64,000 nt of DNA, from the NCBI RefSeq assembly GCF_001407835.1, contig NZ_CYUO01000005.1, forward strand, positions 62,001 to 126,000. The letters are read 5' to 3'. Positions 45,825-55,694 of the stretch are shown piece by piece. The number at the start of each line of letters is the position of its first letter. The first letter of the stretch is position 1. A program made the position numbers and the translations under genes. A model generated the notes under the pieces. That model saw nothing but the letters and a program-made list of their open reading frames with translations. It was not told the DNA's origin and did no database searches. The DNA comes from Lagierella massiliensis. GTDB lineage: Bacteria; Bacillota; Clostridia; Tissierellales; Peptoniphilaceae.

Positions 45825-45889
45825 GAGTAAGTACAACCAAACAATAATTCGGTGAAAAATAAAAGTCAGCGAAAGAGCTGATCAAACAT

Positions 45890-47424
<1,535 letters not shown>

Positions 47425-47471
47425 AGTACAACAAAGTTTTTTACACTTAACTTAGGTTCAAAAACCAAAGC

Positions 47472-47660
47472 CATGTGGGGGTGTAGCTCAGTTTAACATG
47501 CTTACCCGCAAGCGAAGCGAGCGGCAAGGAAGCATTTATGCGGTCTTTTCCCAAGAGAAGCAAAGCTTCGATTGGTAAGAAAAGCACGTAGGGAGAGCGG
47601 AGCTTCGAAGAAGCTCAAACCTCAATAACAAATTAAATAGTAAAACAAAAAGATCTATGT
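47472..47660 (+). other. Partial tRNA-Ala 5' copy plus hairpin-rich insert
   Basis: 47476-47492 repeats the first 17 bases of tRNA-Ala (with ATGT before it) and breaks off in the D-loop. The following DNA, up to the intact tRNA at 47661, holds nested hairpins: ATGCTT..AAGCAT (about 47498-47537), CTTTTCCCAA/TTGG..GAAAAG enclosing GAAGC/GCTTC (about 47544-47584), and GAGC/GCTC around 47598. It cannot encode a functional tRNA. Confidence 0.75.
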
Positions 47661-47736
47661 GGGGGTGTAGCTCAGTTGGGAGAGCGCCTGCCTTGCAAGC
47701 AGGAGGTCAGGAGTTCGACTCTCCTCATCTCCACCA
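47661..47736 (+). tRNA. tRNA-Ala (TGC)
   Basis: 76 bases with anticodon TGC, the G3-U70 identity pair and an encoded CCA end. It is in the 16S-23S spacer. It has an incomplete copy of its own 5' end 185 bases upstream. Confidence 0.96.
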
Positions 47737-47737
47737 A

Positions 47738-47797
47738 CCCTATTAAATTAGGGTAAAGAGTCGCAGCGTCAAATCAAAGATTTGTTAGTTAGCGACC
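47738..47797. repeat. Nested hairpins in the 16S-23S spacer
   Basis: ACCCTA/TAGGGT (47738-47755) is followed by a unit with outer arms GTCGC (47760-) and GCGAC (-47797) enclosing CAAATC-AAA-GATTTG. The same outer-arm design occurs at 52738-52775. Confidence 0.6.
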
Positions 47798-48353
47798 ATT
47801 TTAATTAAAAAATACAAAATATTTAAAAAGAACATTGAAAACAGAATAAAAGCAATAGACGAAAGCAAAAAAAAGGAAAAGTAAGAAATATTTCCGGTCA
47901 AGCGACAAAGGGCATAAGGCGAATGCCTTGGCACTAGGAGGCGAAGAAGGACGTGACAAGCAACGAAAGCGACGGTTAGGAGCAAATATCCATCGAGCCG
48001 TCGGTATCCGAATGGGGAAACCCACTTAGACAAACTCTAAGTATCTGTAGCCCAACCAATTAAGCTACAGAAGCGAACCGGGCGAACTGAAACATCTAAG
48101 TAGCCCGAGGAAGAGAAAGAAAACTCGATTCCCCCAGTAGCGGCGAGCGAAGAGGGAGAAGCCCAACTTAAGGAAAAGATAGGAAGAAGTTAGAAGAATC
48201 AGCTGGAAAGCCGAGCCAAAGAGAGTGACAGCCTCGTAATCAAAAACAGAAACCTACACCTTAGAAAGAGTACCACGGAACACGAGAAACTTTGTGGGAA
48301 CACGGGAGGACCACCTCCCAAGGCTAAATACTACCTAGTGACCGATAGCGAAT

Positions 48354-48384
<31 letters not shown>

Positions 48385-48435
48385 GGGAGGGGAGTGAAAG
48401 AGAACCTGAAACCTTATGCCTACAAGCAGACAAAG

Positions 48436-48766
48436 TCGAGCACTCAACTTTGCAAAGATTTGGAGGAGTTAAATGTTTTACGTATACGTACTAACCATGA
48501 AAAATGGAGAGATTTATATAGGATTTTCAACAAATCTTAAAAACAGAATCAAACAGCATTACGAAAACAAAGTGATATCCACAAAAAACAGAGAACCAAA
48601 ATTAGTTTACTACGAAGCATATATGTCAAAAAAAGATGCAATGGAAAGAGAACAGAAACTAAAGCAAAGAGGAAATGCAAAAAGATGGTTAAAAGAAAGA
48701 ATATCCAATAGCTTAAACCAAGACACAAACAAAGAATAAGATTTGTGTGCGAAGTTGAGAGCTCGA
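48436..48766 (+). other. Intervening sequence 1 in 23S helix 25
   Basis: The normal short helix 25 hairpin is replaced by a long one. The arms TCGAGCACTCAACTT (48436-48450) and AAGTTGAGAGCTCGA (48752-48766) pair with only one mismatch, and the loop is a whole gene. The stem is the kind RNase III removes from 23S IVS elements. No group I core or conserved intron ends are visible. Confidence 0.85.
48473..48739 (+). CDS. GIY-YIG domain protein encoded in 23S insertion 1
   Basis: An 88-residue single-domain GIY-YIG protein of the UPF0213 (YhbQ-like) type. It shows FYVYVL (the GIY strand), YIG at 15-17, the catalytic-position Arg in [16 protein letters not shown], and Glu in [19 protein letters not shown] lies before the ATG, so a processed or precursor RNA could be translated. 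This fold includes homing and other nucleases, which raises the idea that it moves the insertion. Activity is not shown by sequence. It is clearly related to the protein at 50119. Confidence 0.85.
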   Translation: MFYVYVLTMKNGEIYIGFSTNLKNRIKQHYENKVISTKNREPKLVYYEAYMSKKDAMEREQKLKQRGNAKRWLKERISNSLNQDTNKE

Positions 48767-50077
48767 TGATGACGTACTTTTTGTAGAACGGGCCAGCGAG
48801 TTACGATATGCAGCAAGATTAAAGATTTAAGATCTGAAGTCGTAGAGAAATCGAGTCTTAATAGGGCGCAAGTTGCATGTTGTAGACCCGAAACCAGGTG
48901 ATCTATCCATGTGCAGAGTGAAGTAGAGGTAAAACTCTATGGAGGCTCGAACCGGGTAACGTTTAAAAGTTATCGGATGACATGTGGATAGGGGTGAAAA
49001 GCCAAACGAACTTGGATATAGCTGGTTCTCCTCGAAATAGCTTTAGGGCTAGCCTTATCGTAGTAATTGAAGGGGGTAGAGCACTGAATAGTCTAGGGGC
49101 ATATAATGTTACCGAAACTTATCAAACTCCAAATACCATCAAATTAGCGATAGGAGTCAGACTATGAGGGATAAGCTTCATAGTCAAAAGGGAAAGAGCC
49201 CAGACCACCAGCTAAGGTCCCAAAATATAGATTAAGTGGAGAAGGATGTAACACTACTCGGACAACCAGGATGTTGGCTTAGAAGCAGCCATACATTTAA
49301 AGAGTGCGTAATAGCTCACTGGTCAAGTGGTGATGCGCCGAAGATAAACGGGGCTAAAATCTAATACCGAAGCTGTGGATGCGTGTAAACGCATGGTAGA
49401 GGAGCATTGTGTAAGGAGCGAAGACAAGCTGTAAGGCGAATTGGACCAAACACAAGAGAGAATGCTGGCATGAGTAGCGAGAAGGTGAGTGAGAATCTCA
49501 CCCGTCGAAAGCCAAAGGTTTCCTGGGGAAGGCTCGTCCACCCAGGGTAAGTCGGGACCTAAGCCCAGGCCGAAAGGCGTAAGCGATGGACAACAGGTAG
49601 AAATTCCTGTACTATCTTTAGCGTTAAGAGAGAAGTGTTGACGCAGGAGGATATGGGAAGCGTGCGAACGGTAGAGCACGTTCAAGTAAGTAGGAGGTAG
49701 AAGTAGGCAAATCCGCTTTTACAAAACTTCGAGATACGATGAGGAGCGAAAAACAAGTAGCGAAGTTCCAGATTCCACACTGCCAAGAAAAGGCACTATC
49801 CAGCAAAGAGATACCCGTACCACAAACCGACACAGGTAGGCGAGGAGAGAATCCTAAGACGCGCGGAAGAACCTTTGTTAAGGAATTCGGCAAAATGACC
49901 CCGTAACTTAGGGAGAAGGGGTACCGAGAATTGTATATGTAAAACACAAAAAGCAAAACTTGGTCGCAGAGAATAGGCCCAAGCGACTGTTTACCAAAAA
50001 CACAAGTATCTGCTAAATCGAAAGATGAAGTATAGGTGCTGACACCTGCCCGGTGCTGGAAGGTTAAGGGGAAGACT

Positions 50078-50396
50078 TAACCGGCATTCAATTCTATGCA
50101 TAATGTAAGGAGAAAAAAATGTATTACGTTTATGTAATAAAAATTCAAATTAAAAAGATAAGAGCATATCCAAAAGACTTAAAACAAAGAATAAAAAGTC
50201 ATAATGGAGGATTCAACAAATCAACAAAAAATCACCAATGGGAATTAGTATATTACGAAGCATATAAAAACGAACAAGATGCAAGGAAACGAGAAAGAAC
50301 ATTAAAGAACTCAGGACAAGGAAGAAGATTCCTCTGGGAAAGAATAGAAAAATCTCTGAAATAACATTGTGTAAGGAATTGAGTGCCGGTGAAGGT
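50078..50396 (+). other. Intervening sequence 2 in 23S helix 68
   Basis: In place of the short tip of helix 68 there is a long stem: ACCGGCATTCAATTC (50080-50094) pairs with GAATTGAGTGCCGGT (50376-50390), with one G-U, and GCATAATGT pairs with ACATTGTGT (50364-50372) further in. The loop holds a GIY-YIG gene. It has the same plan as insertion 1 but a different stem sequence. Confidence 0.85.
50119..50364 (+). CDS. GIY-YIG-like protein in 23S insertion 2, patched
   Basis: An 81-residue relative of the protein at 48473 (MYYVYV; LKQRIKSHN; LVYYEAYKNEQDARKRE; LWERIEKSLK). Where relatives have the second half-motif (..GxxYIGYT), this one reads IKIQIKKIRAYP. That stretch is identical in DNA (50136-50174, 39 bp) to the start of the ABC permease at 62780. 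The YIG motif is thus lost, while the Arg and Glu positions remain, so nuclease function is doubtful. AAGGAG precedes the ATG; the stop overlaps the closing stem. Confidence 0.75.
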   Translation: MYYVYVIKIQIKKIRAYPKDLKQRIKSHNGGFNKSTKNHQWELVYYEAYKNEQDARKRERTLKNSGQGRRFLWERIEKSLK

Positions 50397-50402
50397 TAGA
50401 AC

Positions 50403-50489
<87 letters not shown>

Positions 50490-50937
50490 TGTAACGATTT
50501 GGGCACTGTCTCAACAAAGGATCCGGTGAAATTGTAGTAGTCGTGAAGATGCGACTTACCCACGGTAGGACGGAAAGACCCCGTGGAGCTTTACTGCAAG
50601 CTGACATTGGATTTTGGTATTGAATGTACAGGATAGGTGGGAGACGAAGAAGTTAGGTCCCAAGACTTAACAGAGTCAAAAGTGGGATACCACCCTTTCA
50701 ATGCTAAAGTTCTAACTTGGCACCTTGAAACAGGTGTGAGGACACTGTCAGTTGGGCAGTTTGACTGGGGCGGTCGCCTCCAAAAGAGTAACGGAGGCGT
50801 TCAAAGGTTTCCTCAGAATGGTTGGAAATCATTCAAAGAGTGCAAAGGCAAAAGGAAGCTTAACTGCGACACCCACAAGTGGAGCAGATACGAAAGTAGG
50901 ACTTAGTGATCCGGTGGTACCGAGTGGAAGGGCCATC

Positions 50938-51019
<82 letters not shown>

Positions 51020-51085
51020 CTGTCGGCTCGTCTCATTCTGGAGCTGGAGAAGGTTCCAAGGGTTGGGCTGTTCGCCCATTAAAGA

Positions 51086-51135
<50 letters not shown>

Positions 51136-51450
51136 CCGTGGGCGTAAGAAATTTGAGAGGAGCTGCTCCTAGTACGAGAGGACCGGAGTGGACAGACCGC
51201 TGGTGTATGAGTTGTACCGCCAGGTGCACAGCTCAGTAGCTAAGTTTGGAAGGAATAAGTGCTGAAGGCATCTAAGCACGAAGTCCACCTCAAGATGAGA
51301 TTTCTTTGTAGAAATACGAGAGAAACCAGGGAGAAAAGCTGGTAGATAGGTCAGAGGTGTAAGAGTAGTAATACTTTAAGCTAACTGATACTAATATATC
51401 GAAAGCTTGACCGGGAATATTTGTTACTTTTCAAGAAGTTGCAAAAGAAA

Positions 51451-51564
51451 TGGGCGAAGATAGCGAAAGGGATACACCTGTACCCATCTCGAACACAGAA
51501 GTTAAGTCTTTTAGCGCCGATGGTACTATGGGGGAGAGCCCATGGGAGAGTAGGTATTCGCCCG
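51451..51564 (+). rRNA. rrf: 5S ribosomal RNA
   Basis: About 114 bases. GGGCGA and TCGCCC close helix I; the centre has CCCATCTCGAACACAGAAGTTAAG. The ends are approximate. Confidence 0.92.
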
Positions 51565-51571
51565 TCTATAA

Positions 51572-51646
51572 TCCTAGGTAGCTCAATGGTGGAGCACCCG
51601 GCTGTTAACCGGTAGGTTGTGGGTTCGAGTCCCACCCTGGGAGCCA
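51572..51646 (+). tRNA. tRNA-Asn (GTT)
   Basis: 75 bases, anticodon GTT, encoded CCA; eight bases after 5S. Confidence 0.96.
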
Positions 51647-51651
51647 ACCAT

Positions 51652-51741
51652 GCCGGAGTGGCGGAACTGGCAGACGCACAGGACTTAAAATCCTGCGATC
51701 CTTAAAAGATCGTACCGGTTCGATTCCGGTCTCCGGCACCA
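51652..51741 (+). tRNA. tRNA-Leu (TAA)
   Basis: 90 bases with a long variable arm (GATCCTTAAAAGATC), anticodon TAA and encoded CCA. Confidence 0.96.
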
Positions 51742-51752
51742 AGGCAATATGA

Positions 51753-51829
<77 letters not shown>

Positions 51830-51893
51830 TAAAGTTACATTAAACCTTAACAGCAAACAATTTAATAAATTTTAATAAAGTATAAACACATAT

Positions 51894-51997
51894 GGCCTTG
51901 TAGTTCAGCAGACTGTTTCTGCCAATCAGCTAAAGCTTCTTGGGAAACAGGTTGCATCAGACCTACTAAAGCTCACTGTGTTCGCTAAGTTAGGTCT
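51894..51997 (+). other. tRNA-Asp 5' fragment joined to repeat copy 1
   Basis: 51894-51908 is the first 15 bases of tRNA-Asp, broken at the D-loop. It runs into a roughly 90-bp repeat with CTGTTTC/GAAACAG and AGACCTA/TAGGTCT hairpins. A second copy of the repeat is at 52201-52289. Confidence 0.75.
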
Positions 51998-52069
51998 TGA
52001 AGTTGGTACCCAACATCTAAACTTAGTAGCATATAATTCAATTAAGTTTAATGAAGCAAATAGATATTT

Positions 52070-52146
52070 GGCCTTGTAGTTCAGTTGGTTAGAATGCCAG
52101 CCTGTCACGCTGGAGGTCGTCGGTTCGAACCCGATCAAGGTCGCCA
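52070..52146 (+). tRNA. tRNA-Asp (GTC)
   Basis: 77 bases, anticodon GTC, encoded CCA. Intact gene placed between two repeat-joined fragments of itself. Confidence 0.96.
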
Positions 52147-52200
52147 AAATTACTTTATTAAAACAAGACAGATAGGGCAAGCATGCCAGGCGAGCCTTTA

Positions 52201-52332
52201 CAGACTGTTTCAACCAATCGGCTGTTGCCTCTTGGGAAACAGGTTGTATGTGACCTACTAAAGCTCACAAAGTTCGCTAAGTTAGGTCAAAAACGCTTAA
52301 GGTCGTCGGTTCGAGCCCAATCAAGGTCGCCA
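52201..52332 (+). other. Repeat copy 2 joined to tRNA-Asp 3' fragment
   Basis: 52201-52289 repeats the unit at 51908-51997 (CAGACTGTTTC..TTGGGAAACAGGTTG..GACCTACTAAAGCTCAC..GTTAGGTC). It leads into 52293-52332, which matches the last 40 bases of tRNA-Asp with about four differences and includes CCA. Together with copy 1 it looks like two interrupted tRNA-Asp genes that each lost one half. Confidence 0.75.
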
Positions 52333-52452
52333 TTTTATTTTTTATTAAATAGGTTAAATTAAATAAAAAATACTATTATTTTGTTAAATTTTATGCTATA
52401 ATCTAATAGTAACTTTTAAGTTGATGTGGAAGTACCCTAACTAATTTAATAT

Positions 52453-52528
<76 letters not shown>

Positions 52529-52531
52529 TGT

Positions 52532-52608
52532 GGCGGAGTAGCTCAGGTGGCTAGAGCATGCGGTTCATACCCGCAGTGTCAGCGGTTCAAATCCGTTCTC
52601 CGCTACCA
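52532..52608 (+). tRNA. tRNA-Met, elongator (CAT)
   Basis: 77 bases, GGCGGAG acceptor arm, anticodon CAT, encoded CCA; lacks the initiator C1-A72 mismatch. Confidence 0.95.
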
Positions 52609-52616
52609 AATTCAAG

Positions 52617-52653
52617 TTGGAAAGTTTGAAGTGATATCGCTTCAACTTTCTAA
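52617..52653. terminator. Long hairpin after tRNA-Met
   Basis: GAAAGTTTGAAGTGAT pairs with ATCGCTTCAACTTTC (one bulge, one G-U). The following sequence is AT-rich but not a clear T-run, so it may be a terminator or a processing or repeat hairpin. Confidence 0.4.
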
Positions 52654-52660
52654 TTTATAT

Positions 52661-52795
52661 GGCCCTATGGTCAAGCGGTTCTTGACCCTAACCCAAATCA
52701 CGAAGTGATTTGCAGGTAGGTCAAATGTCGCGAAATAGAAATCTTTGATTTCGTAATGAAGCGACTAAGACAATTGCAGCGAAGCTGCAACCTTA
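52661..52795 (+). other. Partial tRNA-Glu 5' copy plus hairpin units
   Basis: 52661-52680 is the first 20 bases of tRNA-Glu (with ATAT before it), broken in the D-loop. It runs into a TGACCCTA..TAGGTCA unit enclosing AAATCAC/GTGATTT (52683-52723), a GTCGC..GCGAC unit (52738-52775), and TTGCAGC/GCTGCAA (about 52783-52800). The intact tRNA-Glu follows at 52836. Confidence 0.75.
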
Positions 52796-52835
52796 GAAAT
52801 ATAAGTTGATATAATACAATAAACTATAATAATAT

Positions 52836-52910
52836 GGCCCTATGGTCAAGCGGTTAAGACATCGCCCTTTCACGGCGGTATCCCGGGTTCGAATCCCGGT
52901 AGGGTCACCA
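52836..52910 (+). tRNA. tRNA-Glu (TTC)
   Basis: 75 bases, anticodon TTC, encoded CCA. Confidence 0.96.
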
Positions 52911-52918
52911 TACGATAT

Positions 52919-52994
52919 GGGCGGTTAGCTCAGCTGGGAGAGCATCTGCCTTACAAGCAGGGGGTCACAGGTTCGAGCCCTGTACCGCCCACCA
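52919..52994 (+). tRNA. tRNA-Val (TAC)
   Basis: 76 bases, anticodon TAC, encoded CCA. Confidence 0.96.
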
Positions 52995-53020
52995 TATTGT
53001 TAATTGCACAAATAAAATAT

Positions 53021-53095
53021 GCGGAAGTGGCTCAGTGGTAGAGCATCGCCTTGCCAAGGCGAGGGTCGCGAGTTCGAGTCTCGTCTTCCGCTCCA
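53021..53095 (+). tRNA. tRNA-Gly (GCC)
   Basis: 75 bases, anticodon GCC, encoded CCA. Confidence 0.96.
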
Positions 53096-53101
53096 TTAAA
53101 G

Positions 53102-53124
53102 ACTCAGAATAATTCTGAGTTTTA
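53102..53124 (+). terminator. Terminator-like hairpin between tRNA-Gly and tRNA-Arg
   Basis: ACTCAGA/TCTGAGT with an ATAAT loop and TTTT. It could reduce expression of tRNA-Arg from the rRNA promoter. Confidence 0.6.
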
Positions 53125-53131
53125 CTTATAT

Positions 53132-53208
53132 GCGTCATTAGCTCAGCTGGATAGAGCGTTCGGCTACGGACCGAAAGGCCAGGGGTTCGAATCCTCTATG
53201 ACGCGCCA
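53132..53208 (+). tRNA. tRNA-Arg (ACG)
   Basis: 77 bases, anticodon ACG (read as ICG after deamination), encoded CCA. Last tRNA of the cluster. Confidence 0.96.
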
Positions 53209-53252
53209 TAATGGGAATGAAGTTCTCCCTTGTTAATCTAAACCGCAATTTT

Positions 53253-53293
53253 GCTGATGACTTCTGCAGAACGCAGAAGTTGTCAGCTTTTTT
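53253..53293 (+). terminator. Terminator of the rRNA-tRNA operon
   Basis: A 15-bp stem GCTGATGACTTCTGC / GCAGAAGTTGTCAGC (two G-U pairs), AGAAC loop and a T-run. Confidence 0.9.
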
Positions 53294-53321
53294 ATTTTTA
53301 AAAAAATTCATGGAGGAAAAA

Positions 53322-54518
53322 ATGATTTTATCTTTATCTCTTGCGCTAATTTTGAGCTTAATATCTGGAAGTGTTTGTGAAAAAATAAAACTTCCAAGAA
53401 TTGTTGGAATGATTCTTACGGGAATTCTTTTAGGACCTTTTGTATTAAATTTATTTGATGAAAAACTTTTAAGCATTTCTGGAGAGTTAAGAAAGATTGC
53501 TCTAATAGTTATTCTTTTAAAAGCTGGACTTGCCCTTGACTTGAGGGATTTGATTAAAGTAGGAAGACCTGCCATATTACTTTCCTTTTTGCCTGCAACT
53601 TTTGAGATAGTAGGTTATAGTATTTTTGCCAAATTAATCTTTGATATACCTCTAATTGAAGCTTGTCTTATGGGTACGGTGCTTTCTGCAGTGTCTCCTG
53701 CGGTTGTTGTTCCGAGGATGGTAAATCTAATTGAGAAGAGAATTGGTACAGATAAGGCAATTCCTCAAATGATTCTTGCTGGAGCATCCATGGACGATAT
53801 ATTTGTAATAGTTTTATTTTCTACATTCTTAGGCCTTGCACAAAATAAATCTTTTAATTATTTGGAACTTTTAAAAATTCCTGTTTCAATAATCATGGGA
53901 ATAATCATAGGAGTTATTTTTGGAATTATACTTTACAATATTTTTGAATACAAATTTAAAAATTCAAATCATATTAGAAACACAACTAAAGTAATAATAA
54001 TTCTTGCAACTTCTTTCTTCTTGGTTTCAATGGAAGATATCCTTAAAGATTATGTTGCTATTTCAGGGCTTTTGGCAGTCTTAAGTATGGCAATTACAAT
54101 AAGAGTAAAGAGTCCTGACATTGTCGTGGGTAGGCTTTCTGAAAAGTTTGGGAAGATTTGGATTTGCGCAGAGCTTATACTGTTTGTGCTTGTTGGGGCC
54201 GCAGTTGATATAAGATTTACTTTTAACTCTGGCATTGGGGTCATAATTGTTATTGTCATTGCTTTATTATTTAGAACTATTGGCGTACTACTTTCAACTG
54301 TAAAGACTGGTCTTACTTCAAGGGAGAGAATTTTTTGTGTATACTCCTATTTACCTAAAGCCACCGTTCAAGCGGCTATTGGGACAGTGCCACTTTCTAT
54401 GGGAATTGCATCAGGGGATATAATTCTTTCTGTTGCTGTTGTTGCAATACTTCTAACTGCACCTATTGGAGCTTTTTTAATTGATAATACTTCAGATAAA
54501 ATTCTTGAACAAAATTAA
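53322..54518 (+). CDS. Cation/proton antiporter (CPA family)
   Basis: A 398-residue membrane protein with about twelve helices. Family marks are LPRIVGMILTGILLGPFVL, the unwound-helix region TVLSAVSPAVVVPRM and ILAGASMDDIFVIVLFS with the paired acidic residues that carry ions. It lacks a C-terminal nucleotide-binding domain. It exchanges Na+ or K+ for protons; which ion is not clear. I chose ATG 53322 with ATGGAGG upstream, because the earlier open frame runs through the rRNA terminator. Confidence 0.88.
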   Translation: MILSLSLALILSLISGSVCEKIKLPRIVGMILTGILLGPFVLNLFDEKLLSISGELRKIALIVILLKAGLALDLRDLIKVGRPAILLSFLPATFEIVGYSIFAKLIFDIPLIEACLMGTVLSAVSPAVVVPRMVNLIEKRIGTDKAIPQMILAGASMDDIFVIVLFSTFLGLAQNKSFNYLELLKIPVSIIMGIIIGVIFGIILYNIFEYKFKNSNHIRNTTKVIIILATSFFLVSMEDILKDYVAISGLLAVLSMAITIRVKSPDIVVGRLSEKFGKIWICAELILFVLVGAAVDIRFTFNSGIGVIIVIVIALLFRTIGVLLSTVKTGLTSRERIFCVYSYLPKATVQAAIGTVPLSMGIASGDIILSVAVVAILLTAPIGAFLIDNTSDKILEQN

Positions 54519-54591
54519 TTTCAATATTCAATAATTTAATGTATAATAAAATCAGTCTTGGGCATAAGCTCAAAAAATGAGGAGGTATTTA

Positions 54592-55584
54592 ATGGGAGTA
54601 AACTTAAGAGGAAGAAGCTTTTTAAAATTATTAGATTACACAACAGAAGAAATTGAATATCTAATGAAGTTATCAGAAAACTTCAAAGATTTAAAACGTG
54701 CAGGAACACCACACAAGTACTTAGAAGGAAAGAACATAGTTCTTCTATTTGAAAAGACATCAACAAGAACAAGATGTTCCTTTGAAGTAGCAGGATATGA
54801 CCTTGGAATGGGAGTAACCTACCTTGACCCAGGCAGCACACAAATGGGTCACAAAGAAAGAATCAAAGATGCAGCAAGAGTACATGGAAGAATGTATGAC
54901 GGAATCGAATACGGAGGAATCACACAAGAATTAGTAAAAGACCATGCAAAATATACAGGAGTGCCAGTATGGAACTATTTAACAGACAAATTCCATCCAA
55001 CACAAATGATAGCAGACTTCCTAACAGTAAAAGAGAACTTCGGATACCTAAAAGGACTTAAATTCGTATACCTTGGAGATGCAAGAAACAACGTAGCAAA
55101 CTCACTAATGATAGTATCAGCAAAATTAGGAGTAAACTTCGTAGGATGCTGTCCAGAAGAATTAAAACCAGAAGAAAGTCTAATAGAAGAAGCAAAGAAG
55201 ATAGCAAAAGAAAACGGATGTACAATAGAATTTGAAACAGACGTAAAGAAAGCAACAAAAGATGCACACGTTCTATACACAGACATCTGGGTATCAATGG
55301 GAGAACCAGCAGAAATTTGGGAACAAAGAATAAACCAACTAAAAGCATACCAAGTAAACAAAGAAGTTATGGAAAACGCAAACGAAGAAGCAATCTTCTT
55401 ACACTGCTTACCATCATTCCATAACCTTGAAACAACAACAGCAGTAAAAGTAAATGAAGAGTTTAACATTCCAGAAATGGAAGTAACTGATGAAGTATTT
55501 GAATCAACAAAATCTAAAGTAATGGATCAAGCTGAAAATAGAATGCATACAATAAAAGCAGTAATGTATGCAACATTGAAATAA
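54592..55584 (+). CDS. argF: Ornithine carbamoyltransferase
   Basis: 330 residues. Carbamoyl-phosphate site EKTSTRTRCSFE, HPTQ (FHPTQMIADF), ornithine site DIWVSMGEP and HCLPSFHN. It makes citrulline from ornithine and carbamoyl phosphate, or the reverse in the arginine deiminase pathway (arcB). No arcA, arcC or other arg genes are nearby, so direction cannot be decided. Start ATG 54592 with GAGGAGGT; an ATG five codons earlier overlaps that site. Codons end in A unusually often, as in a highly expressed gene here. Confidence 0.95.
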   Translation: MGVNLRGRSFLKLLDYTTEEIEYLMKLSENFKDLKRAGTPHKYLEGKNIVLLFEKTSTRTRCSFEVAGYDLGMGVTYLDPGSTQMGHKERIKDAARVHGRMYDGIEYGGITQELVKDHAKYTGVPVWNYLTDKFHPTQMIADFLTVKENFGYLKGLKFVYLGDARNNVANSLMIVSAKLGVNFVGCCPEELKPEESLIEEAKKIAKENGCTIEFETDVKKATKDAHVLYTDIWVSMGEPAEIWEQRINQLKAYQVNKEVMENANEEAIFLHCLPSFHNLETTTAVKVNEEFNIPEMEVTDEVFESTKSKVMDQAENRMHTIKAVMYATLK

Positions 55585-55592
55585 AAATTGTG

Positions 55593-55617
55593 CCCGGTGA
55601 AAACCGGGTTTTATTTT
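55593..55617 (+). terminator. Terminator after argF
   Basis: CCCGGT-GAAA-ACCGGG followed by TTTTATTTTT. Confidence 0.9.
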
Positions 55618-55694
55618 TACATATTTGTAAGCTATCTTTTATCAAAGCCTCGTATTTGTGATATAATTTTATCTATGATACAAGAGAGGATAGA

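Noticed and set aside
48430-50400. The 23S insertions as self-splicing group I or II introns
   Set aside because: They sit at helix tips closed by long stems, are only about 320-330 bases and are nearly filled by the gene, leaving no room for a catalytic core; no conserved intron ends were seen.
51894-51908. A second functional tRNA-Asp at the 5' fragment
   Set aside because: Only the first 15 bases are present; no anticodon arm or T-arm follows.
52293-52332. A functional tRNA-Asp at the 3' fragment
   Set aside because: The 5' half is missing and the acceptor stem cannot form.
53211-53321. Longer N-terminus for the antiporter
   Set aside because: This stretch contains the rRNA operon terminator and has no start site; the ATG at 53322 has GGAGG.
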